Positions 16,181 to 29,000 are shown, counted from the first letter of the stretch. The stretch: DNA of 64,000 bases from Climacium dendroides (GCA_950106755.1 OX467089.1:25835345-25899344), one strand, 5' to 3'. The notes: a model not told the origin generated them from the letters alone. Made by a program: numbers and translations.

Positions 16181-16840
16181 AAGGGTAGCAACTTGCTATC
16201 TGTATACATGTGACGTACTTACCCCAAATACACTCGTTCATTCACATTGGTTGCGCATTTGGAGTTATACTTCTGTTCAGATATTTGTACTGTGACAGAG
16301 CAGTACATGTGTAGATTTTTGCTTTGGTTAGACATTCATTATTGTTTCCTTGTAAATACGTTCACTTGTATCAGTATTTGGATAGGTCCCAAGGGTAGCA
16401 CTTGATATCCATGTCCATATGTGTGGTAGAGTTTATAGAGCTACCCGGAATACAGTAGATGCTTTTCATTCACATTGGTCTTAAGGATTATTATTATTCT
16501 CAATATACGTGATATAAGAAGTTGCGTAGATTTTATTGTTGGTTGGACATTCACTATTGTTACCTTGTAAATCAACCTAGAAGTGCATTCACTTGTAACT
16601 ACATTGGATTGGTCGAAGTGAAGCACTTGCTATCTATCTATGTCCATGTGATGCAGTTATTAGAACTATCTCAATACCCTAAATAGACTATTGCATTTGT
16701 GTACATTGGTATTAGGACTAGACTTATTCCTCAGTCTTCTTTTACATATGTGTACAGTGAGAAGTAAATGTTGCGTAGAGTTTTGTGTCTGTTAGGTATT
16801 TACTATTGTTTATGTATAAATCAATATTGAAGCATATTTT
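16181..16840 (+). repeat. Three-unit tandem repeat behind the permease gene
   Basis: Three diverged copies start at 16181, 16391 and 16616 (periods of about 210 and 225 bp). Each begins with an AAGGGTAGCACTTGCTATC-like block, contains a TTCATTCACATTGGT-like block, and ends with a block like GACATTCACTATTGTTACC then TTGTAAATC. It begins about 40 bp after the stop codon, so it probably overlaps the 3' UTR. Confidence 0.75.
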
Positions 16841-17591
16841 TTTTTGACATAGTGTTTGTACATAGTTAGTAGATGTACCATGCATTTTCACAGATGTTTT
16901 ACCTTGCATTCACAAATAGTGATTAACCTGTAAACGCCCTGGCAGACCAAAAGTGTCCTCACATTAGTTTTAAGTCCAATTTTAAGTCCAATTCAAAGTA
17001 CTATAACTTTTGCATTTGACGTTTAAATTCAATAAAATTTGTTGGGAAATTTGTGCTCTCTCTTCTACTTTGTGTGGTAAAAGTTTTAGATCAATCCAAG
17101 ATTTATTGAATTATTGTAAGCCAATCAAAGTTCAGAGGTTTAATTTGAGTTCACCAAATTGCATTTGATGGATGCAACTTTGGGGCTTGTATCTCCTTCA
17201 TCCAATATTTGTTTTCAATAAAAAAAAAATTTGAGTTATGTTCCCTTGAAGTCTAGTTTTTGTGGCAAAATTTTCATCTCAATCCAAGTTGTTTTGAATG
17301 TTTAGGAGCAATTAATTTGAAGTTCAAAATCCCAACATTTTTGGATTGCAATGAACTTCAATGACTTGTTTCTTCATACATGATCATCCATTTCCCCAAA
17401 AAAGAATTTGGAAAAGTTGTATATACTAATCTAGTTTGTATGGCTAAAATTTCATATCAATTAAAGAAATTATGAATAATTGAGAATCATTTTAGTAGGA
17501 AGTTTAGCCACAAATATGGTTATTTTGCATCTTTCCTTGCCATTGTTTCTTCTTCATACACTATCTATTTCCAAAAGCAAATTGAAAAATT

Positions 17592-18190
17592 ATGGGGAAT
17601 TTCATTAAAATGGCGGCATTCTATGTGCCATTTTCAAACTATCCGCTCTGAATTATAAAAGTAACATCTAGGATGGATATAGTTTTTAGGAATCTTGTAC
17701 TTTTATAGATTTAAGAAATCTATGAATACTATAGATTGTAGATTGCATGATCTAAATTCTAAAAGTGACATCTAGCACAAATGTAGATTTCATGCATCTA
17801 AGAAACATATAGATTTCAGACATCTATGACGTTTGTACACTTCACACCCGCCTGCTTTGAACTATAAAAATTGTCAAAGTAGCAGAATTTTACCATTTTA
17901 AAGCATTAAAAGACATTTCAAGCCTGTATAGGGTCGTTTCAGTCATGTTCCCTTGTTCCCCCCACAGCGACAGAATGGCCAGCTATCAAGGAAAAAAAAA
18001 ATTTTAATAGTTCTTAGAATGCCAAAAAAGTTGAATTTTTTTTTTTCAAAAATGACATAGCAAGGTCTCGACCACATCAACCTGCTGTGCCATCACTATT
18101 GTAGACTTGCAGTGCACTGCAAGGAGTTCCTTGCCATGATAACTCGTGGTCCTATAGAAGCCTGAAATGTCTTCTAATGAAATTGCCCAT
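17592..18190. mobile_element. MITE, long form (GGGGAATTTCATTAAAATGG family)
   Basis: A 599-bp non-coding element bounded by ATGGGGAATTTCATTAAAAT and, inverted, CTAATGAAATTGCCCAT. The flanking 4-mers are AATT and AGTT, one mismatch. The interior has inverted AT-rich blocks containing GTGACATCTAG-like words. It lies in the satellite-like array. Confidence 0.75.
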
Positions 18191-18219
18191 AGTTATTCAT
18201 ACTAATTTAGTTTGTATGG

Positions 18220-18541
18220 ATGGACAATTTCATTAAAATGGCGAAATTCCTTTACTTTGACAGTTTTTACAGTTCAGAGCGGATGTTCTGAAGTGTACAA
18301 ACTTCATTGATATCTTAAATCTATATTATTATTAGATGTTTGAAATCTATAATCGCGATAGATGTCACTTTTACAATTCAAATCATGCAATCTAAAATCT
18401 ATAGTAGTCATAGATTTCTTAAATCTATAAAAGTCCAAGATTCTTGAAAACTATACCTGTCCTAGATGTCACTTTTACAATTCAAAGCGAGCGGTCTGAA
18501 AATGGCACATGGAATGCCGCCATTTTAATGAAACTCCCCAT
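18220..18541. mobile_element. MITE (GGGGAATTTCATTAAAATGG family)
   Basis: A 322-bp element from ATGGACAATTTCATTAAAAT to ATTTTAATGAAACTCCCCAT, flanked on both sides by ATGG, an exact 4-bp duplication. The interior matches the composite copy at 53.8-54.4 kb, including GATAGATGTCACTTTTACAA and TGGCACATGGAATGCCGCCA-like segments. Confidence 0.82.
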
Positions 18542-19499
18542 ATGGCTAAAATTTTATATCAATCCAAGAAGTTATGAGTGAGTGAGAATCATTTTAGTAG
18601 GAAGTTTAGCCGTAGATAGTTTATTTTTTGCAACTTTTCTTGCTATTTTTTGACAATTCAAAGCCATTTTGCAAACACAATGAGTCAATTGAATGATATT
18701 TTTCTTTCACCAATGTATTTTATGCTAGCTGTGAATTACTTTATAGTTTAAAGTTTTTCATTTGAATAGGTTTAGAAATCAAATTTCACCTCCATATGTA
18801 TTGCTAGAGAAATTTCAACATCCTTTTTCAACACTTAAATATTATAACTTTGCAATCTATATGACCAAATGACTTCAAATTTGATTCACATCATCTACAA
18901 CACACACTACAAGATTGTATAATTGAGATTTTTATACCTTAGTGACATTTAGATCTATAACACTTCTAAAGCAATGATTTTTTTGAACCCAAAAAGGTCT
19001 TGAACTTTTAGGAGTTAAGGTATACACATCCATAATCACCACGTATTACAATAATTATTCAATAAAAAACAAATAGAATGAGAATGAAGAAATACTATGT
19101 ATGTTTTACAAAAGAAGGCATACCAAAGTGAAAATAAAAAACTTCACTCCAAAATTGTAGAGTTATTAAAAAAATCTAGACTTTGCACACTAGCTAGATG
19201 TTGAAGTCAACTTGAGCATCTAGCTACAGCATATTCCACAATGCGATTGGCCAACCTTTGCAAAATGAAACTCTACACCAAACTCTCTCTAAAACACTGG
19301 TACTTAACAAATATCTCTAAAATCCCAATTTTGTTAGATTGGTTGTATTCCATTACTTTGCCACCTTTCAAAAACATGTACTCGGTCAAAAATATAATCC
19401 CTACCTCTCGTACCTGTCAGACCTTTACATACATGCATGTCACAATCTTCATGTTCATATATGTCACAACTTTTTGTGCTGGAATCCCGACACTTTCAC

Positions 19500-20340
19500 G
19501 AAATTGATGGTACTAGAATTCATTTCCAAAGTTCATTTTTGTAGAGCAGCAATTATTGGCAGTACTGCGTTCACCTTTGAACTCCAGGATAAGGTTCCGA
19601 GTTCCGACAATGCAATCGTAACACTCAGGGATGGGATGGCACGGTTGCCTTGGAATCAGAATTTCATTATCCGTATGCCAAAATATATCTAAACAAATCC
19701 GGCATTGCAAGACGTACAATCATTTCAAGCGCAACTGACGATTGACAAGTTGAAACCACATGACACGATACCCTACTTCAAAGACAAGTTTCTGGATGCA
19801 ACAAGCTTGCTCCTAGCTGTCGGGAATTATATTTGTTGACTGGGGCCGACCGACATGCTTCGTGCAACGATTTCCTCCCGCACGATATCGACCATGGTCA
19901 CGAAAATGATTCTCGTTGGACTTCCGGAAGTCCCAGAAGATCGAACTCCAGCACTCTGCAGTTCAAAGATCTACAGTACATGCTGATTACCGAAGCTTTG
20001 CAACTGTTCTCGTCGTCCATTTCGAGGTTTAGATTTACCTGGAAAGTCTTCATGCGCGTGATTGCCTGATCGAGAAGACAGAGAATCGTACTTTGACCGA
20101 CTAAGTCACTGGAGTCCACGGATGGCCCCGTCGATATATTGTCCTCCGATCCAATCACTGCAATCCATGTTTTGGAAGAGAAGGCACGGGATCGAGTACG
20201 TCGATGAACCCGAAGCTAGTAGCGCGTTACCAAATCCACGTCAATTAATCGACGTCCAGCATGCTTGGGGTTGCTTAGATCCTGGTCGCACTTTGAGCAT
20301 GCATTCCACTGATCGACCCTGTGAACGCCGCGAGTACGTA
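19500..20340 (+). pseudogene. Decayed coding region of unknown family
   Basis: The GC content rises sharply here, and one frame stays coherent over about 150 codons with stops at 19690 and 19837. It reads, in pieces, IIGSTAFTFELQDKVPSSD, RDGMARLPWNQNFIIRMPKY, FQAQLTIDKLKPHDTIPYFK and VTKMILVGLPEVPEDRTPAL. I do not recognise the family. A diverged relative lies on the minus strand at 57.95-59.11 kb, sharing FQAQLxID, PHDTIP and CNDFLPH at the protein level. Two related copies, both with stops and frameshifts, suggest relics of a low-copy gene or a gene-carrying transposon rather than live genes. Confidence 0.5.
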
Positions 20341-20432
20341 AGCTCACAACAAACCTCGCTCCACCTCTTCCATAGAAACAGCACAAATGTAGCTACAATT
20401 TAAGTTCAATCCCCCCTGCGCCGAAATTCCTC

Positions 20433-20461
20433 CGTCAGGGGAGCGTAAGCGTCCCCTGACG
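20433..20461. repeat. GC-rich perfect hairpin
   Basis: A perfect 10-bp stem (CGTCAGGGGA / TCCCCTGACG) with a 9-nt loop, just after the decayed coding region. It looks like a bacterial intrinsic terminator stem but lacks a U-tract, and the context is a plant nucleus, so I read it only as a structure. Confidence 0.7.
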
Positions 20462-22442
20462 AACCAATAAAACAATCTTGAGAAAAGACTCACTGGCCAA
20501 TCTTGTATTCTAGTACCAATCGATAATTCATGCAGTGAGGTTCTTAATCTTATTTGTAATAAATAAACTTATAAAATATAGAACTTCATAGATCCCCCCT
20601 CCTGCATGTCAGTATTGTTTTTGGAGCTTTGTGCACCTGCTTGAATGTCACAATTTGGTGAAATGAGCATCTTCATGACATGTTTACTAGCACTAGCTGA
20701 GAGCTGAAATGAAAGTTGGGAACATAGTTACGAAGAGCGGCATTCGAGAATGCTCGCGATCTAGAATTGTCAGCGTCGATTTGAACTGATTTCTCCAATG
20801 CCTTTAATTTCCTGAGAGGCTACACCTTTAGAACCTATCAGGATGTCTAAAAATCATACATGAAAACGCACAACTAGTTAGCAAGAACGTAGTTTAAAAA
20901 AAAACAATCTGAAATATGGAGCCCTTCTTAGCAACAATGGTCCTGGACTAAGCTATTTGTCGTGGCCATGGCGCCAACTATTGTGGAAGAGGACGTCCAG
21001 TGTTAGAATTTGGACGAAGTAATCAGTCACATATATTATGAAACTACGTTGTTATGCAGGGATCCAGAGTGGAGACAGTATTGATAAATTGAGTAATAAG
21101 ATAATACTGCGCTTCATGAAATTAATTTCTGGGATCTGTTTCAATTAGGACCCGCACTTCCAACTTACCGACTTCCAACTTACATCCAGCTTATGAGACA
21201 TTAATATTAGTCCATTAGCTTCTCTAAATCATTGAATGTAAATTTTAGTTAAATTGGCGATAGTCCATTACTTTGGCGCGGATCAGGCCGAGCAGCCTGA
21301 AACCAAAATCTATGCCAGACTGAAATTAGACCTTTGTGAAGATATACGTAACAATTTTTGTTTTAGGGTATTCAATTGAAGTGGACTCCAAATCGTCACT
21401 GCAATTTCATTAAATTTTTGACTCAATTTTCGGAGCAATTTTTTTGTGACATTCATCTGCGCAAAAGCACTCAACTTGGACCAGAGTAGTTTCATGTGCT
21501 TGCCCAGAACTAAAGCGAAATTTGGAAATCTCAAATCTCTCTCTCTCTCTCTCTGTCCTAAATTTGAAAGCCCGTATCTGAGGTTTCAGCTGACATCTAT
21601 AGACTCATCTCAGCACTTCGACAGTTAATAGCCCTAATTTTCACCACTGGAACTCACATGTTGGCACACGTACTGAAAGCTCGACTGGAAGTCATCAAAA
21701 TAACAATTTTAAAATGCAAGTTCAAAATGCGTTCCCCCTGTCAGCAGTTGCTCTACGTTATTAATTCTCTTATTACCCCATGAGTTCAAAACACCGATCT
21801 GGTGTTGACCAGGTCCCTCCACAACGAACTTTATTAATGGGAACACAGGTCACCGCACACTCCTCTCTGGTCCACCAAGTTTTTATGAGTTGGTGGTCAT
21901 TCAAGATTCAAGAATTTATCACCGAGTCTGCTGGCTCCGAGTAATCATACCCACTGTCCAGCAGCAAAAACGCAGGCGGAATCAAAATCATGAACTGTTT
22001 GCTTTGACATGCTTTGACATGTTTTGAATTTAATGAAACGCCAGTGCATTTCCCTTCCCAAGGCAGCACCCATGCGATGCAAGAGATCTACATAATGAAC
22101 TGAAGATGCTCTAATTAAGATTCCACTGATGATAGATAAACAGTATTGTCAGTGGATCTCACAGTAGGCACAGATCTTATTAGTTTTGCACGGGGGAGTG
22201 TTTGTTGTGATAAAGATCATCTTATTATTCTGAATTTCTCCTTCTACTGAACTCGGTTTCATTTGTGTAAAAAAAAATCTCTAAAATTTATTTTATTTTG
22301 AAATTTTGAAAAAAAAGAACTGCCAGCTCTTACCCGGAGTTTAGCATCCCGAAAGATTCAGGGTGTTCAGTGAATGTGTGTGCACTGAGGATTGAGGAGC
22401 CACATTTCTGTACTTTGGCATGAAAATTTGTGCACTTCTTCA
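20462..22442. other. Intergenic DNA without recognised genes
   Basis: Mixed composition with only short non-family frames and a CT microsatellite near 21537-21555. No coding, RNA or mobile signature that I can name. Confidence 0.5.
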
Positions 22443-22787
22443 GGTTCATGACTATAGCATAGTGAGGCCATTTAAGGTAAGGTGTGAGGGCACTGACCCA
22501 AAACTGCCATCATCACTCTGGGTACATCTCCAAAATCAGTATGTACCCATGTGGAAGAAACCGTTGCAAAACATCTACTAAAAAAGACTTTGACCCTTTG
22601 GAACTTTTGCATACGGTTCATGACTATAAGCATAGTGAGGCCATTTAAGGTAAGGTATGAGGCCACTGATCCAAAACTGCCATCATCGCTCTGGGTACAT
22701 CTCCAAAATCAATATGTACCCATGTGGAAGAAACCGTTGTAGAACATCTACTAAAAAAGACTTTGACCCTTTGTAACTTTTGCATAC
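22443..22787. repeat. Recent tandem duplication, 172-bp unit
   Basis: Units 22443-22614 and 22615-22787 are nearly identical. Both start GGTTCATGACTATA, contain GGTACATCTCCAAAATCA and CCCATGTGGAAGAAACCG, and end AACTTTTGCATACG. They differ by a few substitutions and one or two indels. Confidence 0.92.
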
Positions 22788-22930
22788 GGTATCCAAATGT
22801 CACATTCTTTGATGCGTTGGAACCTCCTTTCAGTTGTCAACAAGAAAATCAGTGAAATTCTGACAATCTGATAATAGTAACTAGGCATAGTAGCAAAAAG
22901 TGGGGTGCCTACCTTAGTTGCAAACTATTT
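22788..22930 (+). repeat. Dispersed repeat copy 1 (GTATCCAAATGTC family)
   Basis: It begins GTATCCAAATGTCACATTCT and continues through GTTGGAACCTCC, TAGTAACTAGGCATAGTAGC and AAAAAGTGG. Related copies lie at 39128-39290 (same strand) and 41803-41940 (opposite strand). Confidence 0.8.
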
Positions 22931-23428
22931 GAACATAATTTCAAATAAGAAATTCATGGATACTAAGAACTACCCCAACCAGGACTTTGTGTAGTAATTT
23001 AACCTTGAAAGGATGGAGCCCATGACCGTGTAGGTAAATCTCAAAATTCTTGACTGTGTATCTTCTATTTTGTCATTTTTTATGAGTGAATTTTTTGGTT
23101 TTATTTCTTCAAATGAAATTGTATGTATAGTATATGTTGTAAAAAATTTAGATTTTTTTGTGAAGATTTCAAATCACTATATAATTTGAAAGAAATAGTG
23201 AAGAAAATTCATATCAAATATGAAATATAGTCAAAAAATCTTAAAATTTCAAAATAGAAATACATTGTTAATAGTAGATAACATGATATTAAGGGTGAAA
23301 GAAAATTATTGTTAACTTACTATTAAAAACATTTCTATAGATCCTCAACTTCAAACTTCAATAAAATATTCATTTTTAAGAATTTAAAAAAAAATTCAAG
23401 CAAAGTAGAACTACACTTTAAAAGCTTT

Positions 23429-23588
23429 ATGGTGAATTTCATTAAAATGGGGGTGATTTTTTGTCATTTTCCATACTCCATGTGCCATTCTAATAGAATG
23501 TCGTGTCATCTTTGACATATTCAATACCATTTTAATAGAATGTAGTACCATTCTACAGGAATACTACCATTTTAACGAAATTCACCAT
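23429..23588. mobile_element. MITE, 160-bp subfamily
   Basis: Bounded by ATGGTGAATTTCATTAAAAT and ATTTTAACGAAATTCACCAT, with an exact CTTT duplication on both sides. The interior repeats CCATTCTA-type words. Its sister copy at 37805-37963 has almost the same length and interior. Confidence 0.85.
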
Positions 23589-25011
23589 CTTTAGATTTGA
23601 AGCCCCTTTAAATTGAAAAAATGGCAATTTTTCAATATTGATATTTTATTGAAAGTTTTTTTATTTTAAGAAAATACAAACATGAAAATATCTAGTCTCT
23701 TGAAATTTCTAGTTTTTTAATTTTTATGCATACTTTTAGAGAATATTTGGAGGAGAGACCTAAATTTTTGGTAGAAAACTATTTTCAATGTTCTATTATA
23801 AATCCATATTTTAAATTTTCTTTGTCACACTTTGATGAAAAAGAATCCTACAATTTATGTATTGATACAAAGATACCACATTTTGAATACATGTGCAAGA
23901 TGAAAAATACTATTTTTTTTAAAATCATTTGGACAATTCATATTATCTTTGTAGGTGCCCCAAAATTTTAATTTTTAGCTTTAGCTTTTTGAGAGTGGGG
24001 GGTACAAGCTAGTATTAAAAACCTCCAACAATAGTTGGGGTGACATCCAATAGGACTATTCAATTAAATTGCTTTTGATAAATATGAAAAAAAAAATCAA
24101 TATGTGTAATAGATTCATATATCAAAACCTTCACTATCAATTTGGAAACTCGTAGACGTATAGAACAATTTAAGTTATGACTTAATCCTTAAACAACTTA
24201 AAACTCAATGATCATACCTAACCAAAAAACTCGATAAAAATTCATATTAATGTGAAGAGAAAAAAATCACAAATTTACATATCCAAACATTGGAAAGAAA
24301 TCCTAAATTGTTAATAAGTCTTAGATGGAATTGAAACAAATCAATTCTAATGGTGAGATTGTTTTAGCAATAAGTTTAAAACACGTGAATCTCATTTTTT
24401 GGGGAAAATTATAAAATTGAGTTCAAAAATGAATCCTTCAAGTTATTTTTTCAAGAATTTGTTATTATAGCCCAAAATACAAGAATAATTATAAATTTCA
24501 CATCAATGATCCAAATAGTATGAATCAAATCTTTCCATTGAGACTATGATATATTTTATAAAAAAATTGACTTTAAAAATAAAATAAAATCAAAATTATT
24601 GCCTTGACTTAGCACTTTATACTTTGAATGGTAGAACTTTTGTTTTCAAAAAATGCTTGAAATTAAAAAATATATTTTCACAAAGCTCATTTGTTCTCTT
24701 ATTTTTATAAAATTTAAAAAAAATCACACCCAAAATCAAGATTGTAGGTACTTGGCTAAACTCTAATTTGTCCCCTAAAGAGTCAATCATGGTCCTCTGG
24801 AGATTAATTCTATGGTTTATGTGGATATATCATTAACATTGTATAAAAAAAATTGTACGATGATCATATGTTCTTTAATATAAAGTAAAAAAACATTTCA
24901 CCATCTAAAGCAAACTTTTAGTCATTGGTGTAATTCCAAAGTTATCCCCCTAAAACATTTATTTATTTTCTAAGCAACTCATGTTGAAAACGAGGGGGAG
25001 CAGAAAAAATT

Positions 25012-25186
25012 ATAGGAAATTTCATTAAAATAGCGAATATTCTGTGACTTTGACATCCCATAGTTCAAACTAGGCAGTTTGAAATCTAATATACTAATAG
25101 ATTTCAGACCGCCCAGTCTGAGCTGTGGAAATGACACACTGTGAAAATGGCACATGTAATATCGCCATTTTAATGAAATTCCCCGT
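25012..25186. mobile_element. MITE (GGGGAATTTCATTAAAATGG family)
   Basis: 175 bp, from ATAGGAAATTTCATTAAAAT to TTTTAATGAAATTCCCCGT, flanked by AATT and AGTT. The interior contains GGCACATGTAATATCGCC, matching the right half of the longer members. Confidence 0.75.
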
Positions 25187-25374
25187 AGTTGTAGTTTATC
25201 ACTTTTCATCTTAAAGTTTTGTACATAATTTATATGTCTAATTTTCTCTATTTCACAAAGCTTATTTTTGTATCATCCATGCCTAAGAATATAATGTTCA
25301 AAACAAAACAAAACAATATAATTTTTAACCTCACTAACCATAAATCGAATGAAATAAAACAGTAAGATAGGAGG

Positions 25375-25690
25375 TTCTCAAAGCACTTGGGTTCTAAAAT
25401 CACCCACCTCCTCCAATGTACACTCTTTGTACATGTTTTTTTTTTCTGTTGTACCAACAATGTACAAAGAGTGTACATTGGAGGAGGTGGGCGATTTTAC
25501 AGCCCTTTGCCATTTCAACTTCAAAAATTCATAACTAATCCCACAAAGCTCCATAAAACATGAAACGACTTGGATTAGATGCCGATTCCATTTGTCTTTC
25601 AAGTAAAATTCGCTGAAAAATATTTCACGAAGTTTCACCTCCCCCAATTCAGGTTTCAGCTCTTAAGTGGTCGCTTGATGGACCTCCTAC
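25375..25690. repeat. Dispersed repeat with a nested palindrome
   Basis: It is homologous to 38285-38580 over AAAGCACxx, CAACTTCAAAAATxCAT, ATGAAACxACTTG, TTTCAAGxA and CACCTCCCCCAAT-like blocks, ending near GACCTCCTACCTTA. The hairpin at 25395-25499 is absent from the other copy. Confidence 0.65.
25395..25499. repeat. Near-perfect 40-bp-arm inverted repeat
   Basis: Arms 25395-25434 and 25460-25499 pair with one mismatch around a 25-nt loop. The arm contains CACCCACCTCCTCCAATGTA followed by CACTCTTTGTACAT. It could be a small fold-back element or a source of hairpin RNA. Confidence 0.85.
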
Positions 25691-25869
25691 CTTAGTTACA
25701 TCAAGCTTGCGTGGTGTCCACCATTCCATGTGACCAGCATCAAACAAAAAGCTGCTGAATCTTGCAAACAATGATATTCAGTCTCTCTCATGCTGTGCAG
25801 GCCGGATGAAGACATCTCGCACAAATTAAGCCTAAGCAGTTTCTGAGGGGAGTGAAGAGAGGGTGGAAT

Positions 25870-26080
25870 GGAAATGGGTACCGGGAGATTTAACCCCTAG
25901 AGGACGACGGGGTGACCTTGGAAATCATCGACTTTTCATGACCGCGTGAATCATTGGCTTAAAAAATCATCTGCAAAAAAGCACTCGTTGGAAGTCAAAG
26001 TACTGTAGAAGATCTCCCCTTTCCATAGAAAATTTTGAAAGATGAATAGTTGCACTTTTGTCCTACATGGAGAGATTCTT
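25870..26080. repeat. Left member of an inverted repeat pair
   Basis: Homologous, in inverted orientation, to 29660-29850. Shared landmarks are GGTGACCTTGGAAATCATC, GAAGTCAAAGTACTGTAGAA with AGATCTCCCCTTT, and AGTTGCACTTTTGTCCTAC. The copies lie about 3.6 kb apart and could be ends of one old element. Confidence 0.65.
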
Positions 26081-26089
26081 TGTCATCCA

Positions 26090-29000
26090 TCGGACGCCGG
26101 ATGTCCGCCTCGATGTTTAAGGGTTAAGTTATGCCCATGACTTCCATATGATTGTGATTGTGCATTCTAAATCCCAATTTTCCAATGTTGAATTCTCATC
26201 TTGTGTTGCAGTATGCTGGTATCTGTCAATCACTAAAAGGTGGCCCACCAATACCTTGGGAAACTATCACCGGGACTATGAGGGGGAGGTGTAGGGCCCT
26301 CACGAGGTGTGAGGGTGAAGTGGTGGGGCATCTCACTCCGTTAATCTTGTAAGGATGCGGCCTCCCATGACCAAGGTTGTCACCAAAACTCTCTAATTAT
26401 TGAACCCATAGGCACATTCACTTTTGCTAAAGTTAATAGTGAAGTCATCCATTGAACCATTGTTAGTAGTCTGCAGCGTCTTTATTCATTTAAGCAGTGT
26501 CATGCTATCCCAATAAAATGAACCTGCTTAAACTCTCACATGAATTTATTGAATTTTTGTCTATCCAGATATATACAAAAAGTGGCAAACTTTTAGATAT
26601 TGTGTCATGGCATGATATGTGTTTGACCTTGTAGAACAAGCATTGATGAATTATAAATGGTATGATTTGTTATAGACTATAGATCGGCTAGTGTTTAAGG
26701 GCATGTGTTAACCCATAATGATTTTGACATTCATTTTTTGGATGACGAACATAATTTGGAAGTCTAGAACTCGAAATTGGAGATGTTTTTTCTTCATCCA
26801 TTGATTTTTTTGTGAAACTTGTGCACAAGTTCTCCCCACATGTATGAAGTTTGTCATGCTATTTTGTACTTTTACTCATAAAATATTTAAAGGATTCTTT
26901 TAGCCATTTGTTAGTGCCATTCTATCTCACCAACTTAGATCTTTGTGATATTTTCTTTAGCAAAATTTACTTAGTGGAATGCAAGGAAGGTAAAGAACAT
27001 TATTTATAAACAAACACCTAGTTGTTCAAAGACTTTGCATCAATTGGCAAGTACACAGTACAAAAACAATGACTTGAAATTTAACAAATAACATAACAAG
27101 TGAAAGAGCATATGGATGAAATTATGTCTACTAATTGAAGCTCAAATTGTAGCAAACTTGACAAACTATAACTACATCGAAGAAGACTACAACATTGTTT
27201 CAACTCTCAAAAAGGGTTGGAGGAGGTTTAATCCTTACTAGAATTCTAAATATGGTACCCTCATTTGTATTTAGGGAAAAACATAGTTTCAATAAGTATA
27301 CCTTGGTGACAATAGAATATGTAGATATTAAGCATTGATGTTACAAGCCACTAAATATGCCCTTTGTAGGAGAAGATAGGGATGGTGAGGTATTGCTAGA
27401 TGTCCTATGTAACAATGAACAAATATGTTTCACAATTGAAGAGTCTATGCATCTCAAAGTAGAAAGTGCTTGAAGACAAATTAGATGACATTCTTATATT
27501 GGAAAGAGAGTGTAAAGTTGTGGTGACAAAACTACTTGATGAAGTGGAGTCACTCGCCAAAATTACTAAGGAAGTAGGTGTAGGTTATCATAAATTTCAT
27601 CCAATTGTTGAATACTTATATAAGGTTACTTTGAAATCTATCCCTTGTCTTTGAACTAAGTGGGATTCATTCTTGAATAAAGACATGTTAATATGAATAA
27701 AATCATGTGTGTACTTTAATAATAAAGAAGATTATCATAATATTGCTACCACTTCTAGTGCATCCATGTTGAATCTGAGAAGCGACTACGGAGTGCTTTT
27801 TGTTCAAAGAGGTAATCTAAATATTTCCTCCATTGTTAAATTTGCATTAAAAGGAACTAAAAAAGGGCCTCAAGGAAAAAAATACAATTAATGTGGTTGT
27901 AGGTGTAAAGACCATGTCTAAATAGATTGGTCATGTGCAAAAAATGAGAAGAAGAGTGGGAACCAAATAGATTGTGCAAAAAACTTGTGGACTTGTTGAA
28001 TAGATCATGAGGAGGTTCAAGTATTGTATGTCAAATTCAAATGGATTGATTCTCTAAAGAAATAAGACACAACTAATTCAAATATTATTAACGCCTTGAA
28101 TACTCAATGGATTCATCTAGACTTTGTTGCATCTACTATTGCTTTGACCTTCTATATCCCCATAGGCATATACACCCTTACAAAAGTGGATCAAAATGAT
28201 TTAGATGAATTTGTAACCTTGCATGCTCAAAATTTCTAATGGTTGTCTTTGCTTCTCAACACACTTCCACCTCAATGACAAAAAAAGGAATGAATAAAAA
28301 AATATCAGTAGTTAACTATTAACTTTTCATCTACACCATATGATTATATTTAGCGTAAGTAATCTTGGTGGTCTCATGATTTTCATATTTTTCTTTATTT
28401 TTGTAGGTTTTACTTGTTGTATATTTTTATCTAATTAGAAGGTTGCATAGAGTATTATTGAATTGGGTTGAATGAATGCAGCTATTGATTTATTTTTTCC
28501 TTCTCTAATGTCAATGATCCAAATTTTTGTATAAATTTTTATGATTATAAAAAATTTATAAATTTTTTATGACATTTTCATATTGCAAACACTAAGTTGT
28601 CACAAAATTGTTGCAATATCATTGCTATATAAATTACTAAGAAAAATAAGATTTTAAAATGTTATTTTAGCCTTAATCTCAAACATTTTGTCCAACAGAA
28701 AGATCATTTGGGGACATGGGTGGTATTTATTTATCTTACAATAATTGCACTTAAAATCTAATCTAATATTTAGTTTTCAATTCCCAATCAATGAGGAAGT
28801 TTTATAATGATATAGAAAGTAGAAGAAACTAATATTAATGGATCAATGCCTAAAAGGGAATGGAGCAAGTTGTTGTTTTTGAGCAAATTTTTTTAAAAAG
28901 CGCTACGAGATTTTCAAAGGAATATTTGGTGGTATAATTTTTCTTTTTCCAATGGATGAAACATTTAAATTACTACAAAATCTTGAGATGGAATCACCCT

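Larger units (their letters stand above)
16940..18640. repeat. Diverged satellite-like tandem array
   Basis: About four units of roughly 170-190 bp share a landmark of the form TGTGGCAAAATTTTCATCTC AATCCAAG, then a short AT block and a GAGAATCATTTTAGTAGGAA-like block. The units are strongly diverged. The fourth unit is split by two MITE insertions (17592-18190 and 18220-18541), with a short scrap of array sequence left between them. Confidence 0.6.

Noticed and set aside
20433..20461. Hairpin resembling a bacterial terminator
   Set aside because: No U-tract follows, and the surroundings are clearly plant nuclear DNA; there is no reason to infer bacterial DNA.
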